A stretch of DNA of 64,000 bases from Toxonevra muliebris. Its lineage: Eukaryota > Arthropoda > Insecta > Diptera > Pallopteridae. Every line of letters begins with the position of its first letter. Position 1 is the stretch's first letter. The notes under the pieces were generated by a model. The model was not told where the DNA came from, ran no database searches, and saw nothing but the letters and a program-made list of their open reading frames with translations. A program made the position numbers and the translations under genes. The stretch covers positions 59,657,408-59,721,407 of the forward strand of contig OY829329.1 of assembly GCA_963691655.1 (NCBI GenBank), read 5' to 3'. This document shows, piece after piece, positions 33,796 to 48,019 of the stretch.

Positions 33796-36700
33796 TGAGA
33801 GAGTAAAACTCTCTTTTTCTAAATGGTCAAGAGATCTCAAATTACATACAAAAGATGGATTGACCATCTCATCAAATACAGGTAGGCTAATCCTACTTCT
33901 TAATATTGATGACACAGAAAAAAAAACTATACCCAAATCAAATTTCAAAATTAAACAAAATTTTTTCCTCCTTCATCTTCAGTATTTCAATAAAAAAAAA
34001 TGTGCTAAAAATTCCATTGCTAAATTGAAAGAAAAAAAAATAAAACTTACATAAGGTTAAACGAAAATATGTGGTGGAACGTGTTTCACTTATATCGACA
34101 AAATACTACAAGTATATACACTAAACTAAACTAAATATAAGTACAACAACAAAAACAACAACAAATATTAATTCAAGCTTAAATAAATATGCATTTTAAA
34201 AACATTAAAAAACCCGCACTTAATTTGCAATTAATTGATTTTGAATGTCATCATCAAAGTCGTCGTTTTGTCGTTTTGTCGTCTCAGTGTTTATTGTTGT
34301 TGTTCTGTTTGTATATATGTAGTTGCGATCGAATGCAAACATTGTGTATGTGTGTGTGTGTGTAAATGTGTTTGCAATGTTTAGAAGTCAAAATTGAAAT
34401 TCACACACAAAACTTCACATTGTAATGACAGAATGCACAAATGTTGAACAAAAAAAAAAAAAAAAAAAAAAACACAAAAATGAGATAATCGCTAAATAAA
34501 AATTATTTAGTTAAAAACACATACAAACGAGTTAAATAATATCCGCAAAGTAAAGTAATTATTGTATTAGAAATAAATACTTATGAAACAAAAAAAAACT
34601 AAAACTTGCACTATACCTACACAACGTTAATACAATAGAAAAAATAGCAAAATGTTTTAAGTATGTAGTTGGCAGCAAAATATCACTAGAAAAATAGCAA
34701 CAGTAGCAACAACAGCAAGCATTGCAATCATTTGTACGTTTTAGGCAACGCCTCCTCTTTGCCTTTTTGAATGGCGACTGCTGTTGACTGCTTAGTTGCT
34801 TAGAATAAACAAAAATATTATTAATACAAAAAAATAAAAAATTAATAATATTGCAATATTTCAGCGCCGAGCAAGCGTAAACGCATAAATGTCAAAGATA
34901 AAATTTCATTACACTTGATGAAAAAAGTTTGTAAAAGGAGCAACAAACAAAAAAAAAAAACCGATTCCACAAGTATGCTATAAATATGCTATACTACAGA
35001 TGTAGATTTCAGTCTCTATGGGCTAAGTATGAGAGAAGTCTTGTTGTAGTGAGAGGCAAGAGAAGCTAAAGTGAGAGAGTACAGAGCGAACGTTCGCCTA
35101 AACTCACGGTTGCCACTTTGGTACAATTCTACCAAAACTGGTAAATGTTTTTCCATTTTTCTGCGCTTGGTACATTGGTACATGTTTTTAAAATTTGGTA
35201 CATTCTGTGGGCAAAGTTAGCTTTCATAGTAATCAAGAATTGTAAACATATTTTCAAAATTCTTTAAAAATTAGAAAACTGTTCAGACTTAGTAATTTTT
35301 TGGCAAAAAGTAAATTGTATTAAAAATGGAATAAACGAAATGGGTTTGAAGAATTAACTAAATTTATATTCATGTTAATGAGCTCATAGCTCAGCTAATG
35401 GTGAAAGAAAATTTTTTGACTTTAGTCTTTATACATTCATATTCCCAATATGTATAGATGTAGATGTGCAATTGAAGATGCCAAATTCAATTGCGATTGT
35501 TCAGCGCACTCAGTTTTTTATTTAGTTTTTTTTTTCGAGTGTACAAGCAGCGAACGAAAAATATAGATACATTTCATAGTTTCTTTCTTTTTCTTTAAAA
35601 AATGAAAGTGTTATTTAAAAAAAAAAATTTTAGTTTATTTATTTTTTTTATTATTATTAACTGAAATGTACAAGTTTTTATTAAAAATATATACATATGT
35701 GCATAGACATAAGCGTATTTAATAAATATACCCCACCCACCCAAAAGCACATGATAAGAACAACAATAACAATAGTAAACCTCAAACAGCACACAAATTT
35801 ATTATTTTGTCGCAATAATAAAATTTTAAATTTAAGATACACTTCAAAATCTCTTCCGTAAATACAAAGCAGAAAATGAGAAGAAGAAGAAGCAGAAAAA
35901 ATAACAACAAATATTAATAACAATATACAAATATATATACATATGCGAAATCACAACAACAGTAAAACAACCACAAAAAAAAAAAAAATTAAATAAGCAA
36001 AAAATTTTTTATTATTATTATTATTAACTATTTGGTTATTTTATTTTATTTTTTGTTTATAAAATAATTTATATTAATTGCCGCAAAATATAATAATAAT
36101 AATAATAATTTATAAATACAAAAACAACAATGAAAATCAAGAATACTGCACGATTGGTTTGCTGCAACCCCTTGATCAAGTTACTGTCCTGCTGCCCTGT
36201 CCCCCCCGCACAAACACTAGTGCAAAAATATTTGAAAAAAAAAAAACGATGAAAATATAAATCAAAAAATAAAGCAAGAAAGCAACAACAACAAAATTTA
36301 TATACGAATAACTGAACTGAGTACGATTACGAAAGATACAAAAATACAACAGCAGCAGCAACAATAATGGAAAAAAGTAAATTCGTTATTGTTTTTGCTG
36401 CTACTGCTGTTGTTGTTGTTGTTGTTAGAAACAACGGAGAATGAAAGAGTCATGGAAGTGGGACACTTGTGTGCAGCAAATTTTACTTAGTTCGTTTTTT
36501 GTTTTTATTGTTGTTTGCTGCTCTTTTATGCTCTTTTTATTTTTTGTTTTTGTATTTGTATTCCTTTATACTTTATTGTTGTTATATGTAGCTGTTTCGT
36601 ATATAAGTGTATTTTATTTTTGTATCTTGATATCTGATTGGGTGGAGAAGGTGGTTTATGTGACTGAATGAGAGAAGTTTATTTGAGAGCAAAGGGGTTT

Positions 36701-37659
36701 GGGAGTGAAGTACAGGTATGGGAGAGAAGCACAGGTTTAGTAAAAGTAAAGGTGATTTGTTGGAACAGAGGTGATTAGCAAGGGGAAAGTGCAGGTTTTT
36801 TAGATAGCTACTACGGAAGTTTGAGAGTTTGAAAAGTGATAAGTATAAGTATATAGTATTAAGGTTTGTGTATGTGGTCAATATATTTATAAATGCATTA
36901 GTAGGTCCAAAAAGGAGATAAAATTCTCTCTCTCTCTCCTCCCTTTTCCGGTAATAATCTCAGACCGTATGATTGCTGCTCTTGAATCGAAAGCAATCTC
37001 TTGAGTCTTTTTCCTTGTATCTGCATCTTACTTCATTAAACTAGTGCAGATACTTAATATTTCAGATGCAGATACTTAATATTTCAGATAATATTAATAG
37101 ATAATTGTATTATTTTTTCATTAAAAAAAAAAGGTAAAACAGACCATAGACATATGTATAAGTAATCGTAACACAAAGTCAAAGATTGCAAATACGTGCA
37201 TATGCTGCTACCGCAACTATGAATTTCAAACTTTGTGTAGCTTGCTTAAATCGTCTTGATCGGCAAAATTGTCAGCAATAACAATAATAACAACAACAAA
37301 CAATAGCAATTGCCAAAAAAAAAAAAACCAACAACAAAAATAAACAACAGCAGTAACAACTGAAATGAAATGACATTTTTACTTGATTTCAATGTCAGCC
37401 TCAGCATTAGCCGAGCGCGTTTTCGTTTAATTATTTTGTTTTTGTGTTGCAAAAAATTTTGCAACAAATGCCGGCATATCTTAATAATAGATACAATATA
37501 CTTGTACATCCATATAACGAATATGTACATATTGAATGTCTGTGTATATATTTCTGTCTGTCTGTCTGTTTGCATGTCTCTATATGTGTATATGTCATGC
37601 ATTGTTGGCAATTGTTTGTATGTAGATATTATTTTGCAATACATTTTTCGTACAGGTAA
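33796..37659. other. Noncoding, no gene seen
   Basis: AT-rich with many A runs, a GT tract (34346-34365), ATT and CAA arrays (36000-36040, 36410-36425) and GA-rich text (34990-35090). At 35103-35210 a cluster of TTGGTACA motifs beginning GGTTGCCACTTTGGTAC looks like one end of a transposon, but no partner end was found. A 23-24 bp tandem duplication (GCAGATACTTAATATTTCAG) lies near 37046-37090. Confidence 0.5.
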
Positions 37660-38157
37660 AGGGTAGCCAGATGTACTGATTTTTTTTAAAATACTGATTT
37701 TTTGAAATCTCGAAATCAGTACGAAAATTTACTGATTTTTTCAAATTATTATCTTAAGAATTTTTGTGCTTAACCTTAATGGTCTTAAAATCGTTTTTGC
37801 AGACAGTCACATCCTGTTTGTTTGTTTCTTTTTCTGTACGTAGAAAAGCAATATTTGCTTGAAGAAAACGGTTAACGTAAGTTTTTATATGAGTGAAAGG
37901 AATTTGTTATTATTTGAATTTGACTACTGTCCTCAGCTCTTACAATCCTCTAAATATGGAAACTGATACGTAATCAACATTGTCTGCTGAAAACAAATGC
38001 AAAATGAACACACAAAATCGGAGAAAAAGTTTAAGGACGTTTATATCACTATATCACATTGAAATTATTAGGTAACAAAAGCAAAAAACTGTACTGATTT
38101 TCACTGCTTTTCAACGTCTAATGTACTGATTTCGCAGTTAAAAAATCTGGCTACCCT
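37660..38157. mobile_element. MITE with AGGGTAGCCAGAT ends and subterminal repeats
   Basis: The left end is AGGGTAGCCAGATGTACTGA and the right end, reversed, begins AGGGTAGCCAGATTTTTT. Near both ends the motif TACTGATTT recurs several times, on both strands. Such clusters are typical of transposase-binding subterminal repeats in hAT and P-like elements. No clear target duplication. About 500 bp, noncoding. Confidence 0.7.
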
Positions 38158-38638
38158 ATATAGGTAGTAGTAGTAAAATTAATGAATATACGGGCATTTT
38201 TTTTTTCTGAAGGGAGGAAAGAGGGGTTAATGGGTGGAGAAGCAGCAGTTGATATTAAATAAAAAGAGTATCTAATAGAATTTTATAAAAAAAAAAGCTA
38301 GTGTATTTTTTTTTTTGTTAGAAATTAAGTAATTTAAAATTAACAGCGACTTAATTTTGAGCAACATTCTAGATTTTGGGAAGAAACACCATACAATTCC
38401 CGATATATATCTTCTGCTTCTTAATTACAAGGCTTTTAAGTATAGAAAAAGCATAATGGCCTCCTACCCTTTTCGCACCCTCTGACTTGACTTAGCGCTA
38501 GTGATTAAATGTAATGATTTCCATATTGCTTGAATGGTCCTTGAATCAGAACCGCAAAGCTGTTAAATGAGATATCTTGCAATATAAAAATATATGTTTT
38601 TATATTATTTTAAAAGAGAGAGAGAGAGAGAAGACAGA

Positions 38639-40239
38639 GATCGTGATGGTCACAAAAACCGCACCACTTGCAATACTGCTGTAATTTCGGTAATATTTCC
38701 TAACTTTACCCAACTTTCCCTTCCTTTGTTAAGGACATTCCCTTGTTTATGTTTTAAGAATGTACTTAAGCGGATTGTACCATTTTTTTTTTTGCGCTTG
38801 TTTGGTGAAAAAAAGAATTTTTGAAAAAGTGCCAAAAACAACTGCAAAGTATAAACAATTGTCGCACCACCAAAACGTCGAAATGTTTGTTCTTAGGTAT
38901 CAAGGAGTGTCATAAAGTTAAGTATCTGAAGAAATCTGATGCCTACATTCGACTGCTGTTGCGCTGATACAGAAAAAAAGCAATTTGTACCCGCTTGAAA
39001 GGACAAAAGGATCAAGAAGACTATGGAAGACAAATACCAGAGAAAATGGCATAACCTGAAAGAGAACCATAAATTATCGATTCAAAAGTGCAGTCACAAT
39101 AAAGACTGAGCTAAAGAGCTATTACAACGTGAATATAAATGTCGAAAACTTACGCAGAAAAAAACAAAAGTTCGGTCTGTATGGGAGACGATCAGCCAAA
39201 AAGTCGTTGTTGATGAAATGGATGGAAACAAATCGCCTGGCATGGACTAAAAACTACAGCAATTGAACTCTGGCAGACTCGAGAAAAGTTATATGATCGG
39301 GCAAATTAAACTCAATTTTTTATGCGCATTTAATCTCCGGTACTTGCGTTGCTCAGATGTAAAGCAATAGAAGGTTAACTGTGTAGTGAAAAAAGTCAAA
39401 TTCCCACAAAGTCAGATAGTTTGGATGGGTCCCCTATGCTATATTGAAGGGACTGTGAACGCCAAAAAATATGGCTAAAATTTTATGGAGCAATTGCTTT
39501 AAGCTAATTGTGGTACGCGTTCGCTCATTAATGACGTTATTTTTTTGGACGACTTCTGCGGCATATTATCACGCCAAAATGGCAAGGTTTAGTTAGTAAT
39601 TAATGGCTGATGTTTGATAACTTTAGAAATAGTAAAAAAGTTCGATTATTGATCCTTATTTGTTTGCAGATTCAAAATGTTTTCGATGATATTAGAATTT
39701 ACTGACGGGAATGATCAGGTAGCTCGTGTGGTTTAAGTCCGATAGAGCACCTCTGGCATATAATGACAGGGAATGTTGCTCAAAACATGCCAAAGAATAA
39801 AAAATTCCTTGTTGGAGTTCTGAAAAAAGTTTAGTATTAAGAAAATAACGAATGATATCCTTAAAGTCCTTGTCGACTTTATGCCATTTAAGATAACTGC
39901 CATAAAAAAGACTAAAAGACAGGCACCATCGAACGAAAACAATTTTGCTTATGACTCTATTATGAAACAAATTAATGTTAGTTGACACCTTCAAAAAATA
40001 ATAAATATTTTTATTTTTACATACTTTTAATCAATACCCTCAAAAACGTGAAATTTCTTCCATATTTTTGTTTTAATTAAAAAGTAATAAACTTTGTATG
40101 TATGTATAATGTTTCTATTGCAATTTTGTTCATTTTGTTCCCAAAAAAAAAAAAAAAAAATTACATTCACTAAAACAAAATCAGGTTTAAACGATTTTCT
40201 TGAAATTGGTGGGTGGTGCGGTTTTTGTGACCGCCAGTG
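38639..40239 (+). mobile_element. Decayed Tc1-like element
   Basis: GGTCACAAAAACCGCACCAC at 38648 pairs with the inverted copy at 40210-40230. The right end, reversed, is TA|CACTGGCGGTCAC. The left extreme is degenerate, next to a GA tract. The element is ~1.6 kb and encloses a plus-strand transposase relic. Confidence 0.85.
38850..39965 (+). pseudogene. Tc1-like transposase relic
   Basis: Readable patches on the plus strand: QKFGLYGRRSAKKSLLMKWM, NRLAWTKNYSN, then TLADSRKVI before the first-Asp region, later GLSPIEHLWHIM (the Tc1 NPIEHLW box with the glutamate kept) and finally VLVDFMPFKITAIKKTK, the usual C-terminal segment. Many stops and frameshifts break it. It would have encoded a DD34E transposase of about 340 residues. 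Decay is much heavier than in the maT or mariner copies, so this is one of the older elements here. Confidence 0.8.
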
Positions 40240-41618
40240 TAGATGGTTCTTACTCTGAAATTTGATTGGTTGCTACTATATGCTGTTAGTTTTTTTTTTT
40301 TTTTTTTTGTCATAAGCCGTTACATGTGTTGATTGAATGTGAAAAACTACAAAAACAAAAGACACTTGCAAGAGCGTATGAGAGTAAGAGCAAGGTTGAC
40401 CAGAACATGACAACAGCACATACACATTCAGCATAGCTCCTTCATATACATACATCCACAAGTGCAAGCAAAAAGCATCAGCATGGAAGAGATAACAATA
40501 CTTTCTTCTTCTATCATCGAATTACATACATACTCGCTCATTTCCGCCGTTAACTACTATAGGCTCCATATATCGCTCATTAACTAAAATACTGTCATAA
40601 CTCAAAAAATGCGATTTCGCAGAAAACGCGTTTAAAGTTTTCAATTGACTCCCACTTTGCAGAAAAAAGAAGAAAACTTATAATTCTCACGCGCAGAGTA
40701 TACAAGATATTAATATGAAATTTTTACACAATATGAAGAGTGACATAATGAATAATTCTGCATCATTAACTCAAAAATCGTGTTTTTTTTAACTTATGTC
40801 AGTCTTTAAGTAAATGAGCGATATGTACATATTTCAAATAGTAACTGCATTTACATATTTACCACTACAAACAAAAATTGTTTCTATGCAAAAAATTTTC
40901 TGCTTAAACTAATTTAAAATTTCTTAGAATTCTATTATTTTATTTTAACAAAGAAGCATGTGAAACAAGTATGTGTCGCTAAATGTTTCCTTGTTTTCTA
41001 CTCTTGCTGCTGTTTGAGACTGCATCACAACAACCAACTACCACAAACAAGTCGCACACATTCAAAAAAAAAAAAAAAAAAAATTCAAAATGAAAAAGAA
41101 AAAAAAAACTTTTTAACGAAAAGAAAATAACAATGCAAAAATAACCAAAATAATATATTAAAAAATTCATCAAATGATTGCAACCAAGGTCAGCAATGAC
41201 GAACAACATGAAATGCGCTGCGGCTGCCGCTCGCTATTGCTGTGTTGTTGCTGCCATTACTGCCATTGCTACTTTGTTGTTTTTACTGTGTTTGCATGTA
41301 GTAGAGATGCTGTTGCTGCAAAAATATAATTTAAGAAAATCAAATATTAGCAACGCGAAACTCTAAGTAAATTACTATAAAAACAAAACGAAAAAACTGC
41401 CGAAAATAATATAGAAACTTAAGTAAACAAATTTATTTAAAGCAAATGTGAATATCACGTAGATATTAGATGTACCTACAAATATACATATATTTTTTCT
41501 CTAAGTGTATAATTTAAAAATTCTTTTTATTTTTCTTCCTCGAAAATTTTGTATTTGTATACACAAGTGTATGCAAATATAGAAAAACAAAAACAAAAAA
41601 TAATAGTTTTTTTTTATT

Positions 41619-41639
41619 GATATATATATATATATATAT
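41619..41639. repeat. (TA)n microsatellite
   Basis: About ten uninterrupted TA units. Confidence 0.9.
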
Positions 41640-44600
41640 TTATTTTTTTTCCTTTCAACTGTTGGTTAAATTACATACAAATATTTATTAATAATAATTG
41701 GACAAAATTGAAAAGTGCAGCTGCACTTGCTTTTTTTTTTATTTAGCTAGTTGCGCCAAATTGAAATTAAAAGGTAAATTTATATTTCATTTTAAGAAAT
41801 TAAAATAGAGAGAGAATCTCCCACGGTATGTGGAACATTGTTGTTCCTAGCTTTCATTAACCTTTCATCTCACTAACTGTAAAAATCCTCTCAATGTATG
41901 CAGCCGACATATGTATCAACTCTACTGAAATGAGAGAGCGCGGAGAGAGTCAATCTCTTTAGGCATATACATGTACCCACAAATATTCTCTCTTTTTAGA
42001 AGAACTATGGATGTGGAAACCAGCTTGATTTTTTGTTCAATTAAGCATGGCTTTAAATTTTACCACTCCTTGCTTTCCTCATTCAATAACTTACAGTTTC
42101 ATAGAATATTATAGAAAATCGCGCATTTTGACTGAGAAATTCTTAGTTCTCACCTTTTTTCAAACCCAGATTGATTCCAAGAATTCTTTTTCCCTTCTAA
42201 TGGATCGCTGCTTTGTGAATTTGTTAAAAAAAATATAAAAAAAAAAAAAAATAATTCCAAATAAAAGGATAAAAATAACAACAACAAAAACCAAAGGAAG
42301 CGCAGTGGTGTAGTAGAAGAACAAGAAAAAAAAATAGAAGAAGAAGATGATGATGACGAATAAGTAAAGCCACAAAGATGTAGTTTAGGGAAAAGTATAA
42401 CAAAATCATGCGAATACAATGCCGAAAACAAATGTGATCAACTAACAAAAAATATAACAAAAACAACCTAAAAGATCCTTGAAAAAGAAAGCGACGCATT
42501 TGTTGCGCGCGCGTGCAAAATCAAACGGCACAGCATTGCCAGCATTAAAGAAAAACTAACTGATATTGCCAAAAATTCTTTAGCTTTTTGTATGCATTAA
42601 ACGGAAAAGATAAATCAAAAAAAAAAAAATAAAAATAAAACAAAATAAAAAAACAAAAAATGTTAATACACACAAACAGAACAGAATGAAAAAAAAAACA
42701 AGAATTAAATAACTGCATTTGACCTTGTTATTTTTTGTTGCTGTATTTGTTGCTGCTGCTACTCTGCGCATGTATGTATTAGTTTAGAATCAACAATAAT
42801 AACAATAAACTTGCTGTTGTTGTTGTTGCTGTTGTTTATTGTCCCAGAAGGAATATGAGGAATGCATGACTTTTATCATAAACGAAATCGGTCATGAAAA
42901 AATGATGAGAAAAGATGATGTTAGGGAACATGGAATGCACAGATTTCTTCTCTCATAGCTTTGCTTCAGTTTTTATACAATCGAAAATAGTAAAGAGACA
43001 ACACAGCTTGCAAAGTAATGCAGCTTGAAATGTATGAAAGACAGCAGCGATGAGCAACGAAATAATAGAATTCTTCCTCGAAATTTTGCTTTTTTCTAAC
43101 CGATTTTTTTAGTTTTGGCAACAGGTTTTTGCGCGTGAGTATTTTTTTCTTTATTGCACAGTAATTTAGTCGTTTTATAAATTCACGCGTTGATGCAAAA
43201 GTGCGACTTAAAGCATTAAGATGTGAGCGTTCAATGCAAATATTGGAGATGCGAAATAGTTTAACTGTCAAAATATTACAATTTCATTGAAAAATAATGA
43301 AAATATTTTTGATTCTTCTTACGAATTTAAAGGTAGAAAGGTGTAGAACTTCCGCAATCCGCACTTTCGCAACGTCGTGAATTCCCATAATGAAAAGTAA
43401 GTAATTTCTGTTATATGAAATTTGTTTTTCTTAAATACTTAGCAATGCTTTTGTTTTACAGTTTATTTCTTTTTATTTTCTTTTGGAAAAGGTTCTTAAA
43501 ACCTAGGCTAAAAGCAATATATTGGTGGAAAAATTTCTTTCCCAGTACAAATTTCCTATTAAATTAAATTTTCTACTATTCCTCCACCATTAAGGACATT
43601 GGAATCTAAGATTTTATACATGATATTTTGTATGATTTCAACAACGATTCTTTCATTTACGTTAGTTATTGCATAAAATTGTGATGAAAACTATTTTTTG
43701 CATTCCCGGGTAATGCAAAGTAGGAAGCATTACTTTTCGTAGGACATCGCCGTGTTAAAAATCATGTGTTCTGGAAGTTATAGCCTAATAGGTGCTATAC
43801 ATTTCAACGTGCATTTCTGTATATTCCATTTTCCTTCTGGGGTGTGCTTGATATGTGCGCGCACACCAAAACGCATGCGTCATTTACTTTTATATAGCAG
43901 CAATTCATTTACTGCCTCTACGCGACTGGCTATGTAGGTACCTACTTGATGAAGAAAAGCAACAACTCAACATACAGTAGAGGATTGGCGCTGTAAGCAC
44001 AAGTGGCACATATACACAGATACACGCACACATATACACACTTTTGTGTCGGTGCGCTGCAAATTATTTGCACACAAGCAATGAATGCTTTTTTAGATAG
44101 CAAAACGGGAAATGCGCGTTGATTTGAATTGTTCTTTGCTTGTGTGTTTTTTATTTATTTATTTTTTATTATTATATTATATTTTTTGGCACATTTCTAT
44201 GGAATGTTTTTCGTTGCTGTTTTGTTTTTTTTTTTTTTTTTTTTTTGTTAAATTTCAGATATCTACCAGCGGAAAGCAGAAATGCTTTCGGTAATGCAAA
44301 AATATATAATTTATTTTGTTTCATTCTCGCTCTTTTTTGTGTGCCTGCTCCATTTTTTCGATTATTCAAATTCCTTTTTGTGATTTTCATTCTTGCATTT
44401 TATTTAGCGTGGTCAGTTTTTTTTCGGCTCTCATATCTTTATTGCTTTTATTTTGTTATAGTTAGCAAAACTTGCACCAAAATATAGGTTAGTATTATCA
44501 GCTGCAAAAAAAAATTTATGCACACGAAATTATTTATATACATACAATTGCTGATATCTCAAATAACTGGGTACATATGTATGTATTTCTGCTGTGATGA

Positions 44601-44803
44601 TTATGCAATATGATAAACTCTTGAATGTGTGTAGCTGAATTGAGAGAATAATACAATAAATTTTGCTGTTATTTTAAATGTAAGCATGAAGAAATTAGAA
44701 GCCAAATTTCCAGGAAGTAATTAAGTTTTTCTAAAAAGTTTATTTCATAAGAAATTAGACCAAGTTTTTTCACTAAAAACCTACTTATCATTGCAAATAT
44801 TGA

Positions 44804-44829
44804 AGAGAGAGAGAGAGAGAGAGAGAGAG
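44804..44829. repeat. (GA)n microsatellite
   Basis: About thirteen GA units, inside a wider GAGAG-rich patch (44800-44990). GA tracts of this kind can bind GAGA factor in flies; no function is shown here. Confidence 0.9.
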
Positions 44830-47800
44830 CTGATGTTTAGTTCACAGAGAGATAATATCTTACGGTATGCTCTTAATTAAGAATCGGTGCGGCGGTGGAC
44901 TTTAATTAAGAACGATATCTTAACATGCGCAGCTGAAATGAAAGAGTTCCGGTACATGTTCTCACTGGCACTAGCTGGTCAACAGGTTGCTGAAGGGAGG
45001 GGGGGGGAAGGAATTATTTAGAAGTAATATTTTTAATAAAAATTAGATATAGTATTTCTTTTATTTTAAATTCTTATTCTTAATAAATCTGATCTGATTT
45101 CCATCCTTTATATCATAGCTTCTTTCGGGATATCAAATGGTATTTAAAATTCAGTACATTCCCATTTTCCACTGATTAAAAAATGTCATAATGCCAATGC
45201 TAATATTTCATTTTTCTAGTTACATACACATATATATGAAAATGCAATTGCATGCGTGCTGCAGTTGTCTCTCATTGGTTAAATTTGCATATCGCTGCAA
45301 AAATGCAACAACGAATTAAAATACAACACAAAGTACGAACTCAAATTCACGAAGGCCTAAAATATAAAACTGCACTAAACAAATTCAGTTCGTGCACGAT
45401 CAAACGACTGTGATCGAACGAATCGTGCCGGGTGAACAACGTGATCTGCATTCACCATCTCACTCACTCAATCTCGCTATGAATAATAATTATTTGCGAA
45501 ATGCTAAAACAAAAAACAAACACTGATATGTGCAATATGCATATGCAAAAACAAAACGTAATACATACAAGTAATCATCCATGTGTGTACAAAGAGTGCA
45601 CTAATATATTATAGCTATTTCATTTTAGCATGTAGAGAGAATGACCAACTGTGCAAAATATATTAATACATACATATGCGCACATGCACATATAACCAAC
45701 AAGTGCAATTAGTTTGTTTTTGTTTCTGTGCAAGCTATATGAGAGTGAGGAGCTTAGCAGCTCTTATAAAGTACACAAACAACTGCACTTTTTTGTCGTA
45801 TTTGAGTAGATAACGCAAAAATGGCGATTGGCAAATTGTTTAATTGTACAGACAAAAAAAAAATTTTAGCAATTTTCTTCTAGACATTTTTAATTTAAAT
45901 ATTAATCAATTATGGCGGGAGATACCGACTGAAAGTGTTGCTAGTTGATAATTAGGTTTATGTATCTATGTTCTTTTCAAAAAAAAAAAAAAAAAAACAA
46001 ATTCGTTACAAAAATATTAATTAAATTTCAATATGGTAAATTACGATTCGAAAAACACAGTCTAGGCCCTCCATGGGCTCTTGTACCACAACAGAAGAAG
46101 AAACTGAATATTCTAAATAATTTTTTCTCTACTCAATTAACATATCGTTTTCTCTTTCGCAATAAATTTGATCCCATAAATTTATTGAGAGGCAATGATT
46201 AAGTCCCGTTAGTTTTCTCTGAGAAAACAGGGAAATTGGGTAATGTTTGTGGCAGCACATTGCGCTGAAAAATATTCTAAGCACATGGTATATGCAGACA
46301 CCTTGATGTTGAAAAGAAGAAAAAGGCAAAGTAGAAAAACTAATTCAAGAAAAATCTGACCAAATTTATTTAGTAACAAAATCAATCTATATGTAAACAA
46401 ACCGAATAAGACTTTACGATAACTATCTACAAATTAAAGTATAACTTTAAGATAGTTTGATATATGTAAAATTTTACAGTAATTTAAAATGAATAGAAAC
46501 GAATATCTATACATGCATACATCTGTATGTATGGATATACATAAATATTTAAAGGTAAATATGTATACAAATGATATACATAGGTATGCTGTTCAAGAAA
46601 ATATGTTTAACTTTGAACTTGTAACCAATATTTTAATAAATAACATTACAAACATAAATAAATACATGCATCCAATACAGAAAGAAGGCGAAAGTGGAAC
46701 GTTAAGATAGCAGCAGAGTAACAACTACAATAACAACAACAATATCAGCAGTGAATGGTACGTGATACTTGTAAAAATATAAAACACAGCAGCAACAACG
46801 ACAGAGACGAATAACGCTGCTTTACATAACTAAAAACGTAAATATGTATGTATATATATAAACATATATATGTATAAGAAACACAGATAGACCAAACACA
46901 TATATACATAGATACCTACATACCTACCTACAAACATAAAAGAAGCGCGTCGTAATGTTTACGAATATTTAATATAGTAAGTATATCGCACACACAAAAT
47001 TTATGTATACACGAGAGTTTGTATATCAAAAAAAAAAAAAATAAATAAAAAAAAAAAAAGTATTACGCGTAGTCGACGTCGACATCGTCATTACCATTGA
47101 ACAAGCAGCAACATCATTATCATCATCAACAGCTTTGGTTGAAGTCGTTATTGCCGTTGCCTTCAACGCTGTCAGCAGTTGTTGTTGTTGTCTTCGTCTC
47201 AAGTTCAAGTTCAAGATAAAATTTATTTCATTTCTTTATTTTCCTTTATTTTTTATTATTTTTTTTTTTTTTTTTCATCCATATATAAATAATATTTTTG
47301 TCTTTCTACAGCTGCTGTTGCTGCTAGTGCTGCTGCTGCTCTTTCACTTTTCATTTTGCAGTAAAAATCAGCAAGTGGCAGCAACAGCAGCAGTCGCTAG
47401 CCCGCAGCCAGCAACATCAGTATGTAACAGCAGCAGCAGCAACAACTCTCTCACACACACACACACACATTTCCTTTCAATAATGCAAAAATTACGTTTA
47501 TTTTCTGTTTTTTAATATTTATTTTTCATAGCAAGAAAATAACTCAAAGCTCCTTTTTTTTGGTGGCATGTGTGCATTTTCGTATTTGCGAATATATATG
47601 CATGTAGTTGTCTGTTAGTGCGATATACAAACCAGTAGAAGAGAGATTCAAATACTTCTTCCTATCTTCTCCCCCAGTCTTCTTCTTCTTCTATTTCAAT
47701 AAATGCATTTTGTTTTTTTGTTTTGTATACTCAAATTTGTACATGCAAAACTTTTATACCATAACAAAAACAAAAAAAAAAAAAATTAATATTTGTCTTT

Positions 47801-48019
47801 GTTGTCGTTGTCTTTTTTCTCGACAACTTTTTACCTACTCCACAACACAAAAATGTAACAAAAATGTTACAAATAAAAGTCACTACCCAAAATAAGTAAA
47901 AGTATTTGAATCAGTCAACAATAACTTGTTCGTGCGCTACTCTAAGCGCCATGTCAATGTTTTCACCACCAACAAACTTTACTCTTTTCTTACATCAAAT
48001 AGAAATCTAGAAAACTAGA

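Larger units (their letters stand above)
40240..48019. other. Noncoding, no gene seen
   Basis: About 7.8 kb of AT-rich DNA: A-runs, CAG/TTG arrays (41205-41320, 42750-42840, 47150-47190, 47310-47450), GAGA-rich clusters (41805-41990, 44800-44990) and ACATAC repeats (46850-46930). The 47360-47420 part is CAG-rich behind a decent 3' splice-like tract (CTTTCACTTTTCATTTTGCAG), but shows no domain. Confidence 0.5.

Noticed and set aside
35103..35210. hAT or P-like element end with repeated TTGGTACA motifs
   Set aside because: Only one end visible; no inverted partner or target duplication found.
47135..47515. 126-residue plus-strand open frame
   Set aside because: Mostly Phe/Leu from T-rich and CTG-rich DNA; only a small part could be exon-like and that is listed as a finding instead.
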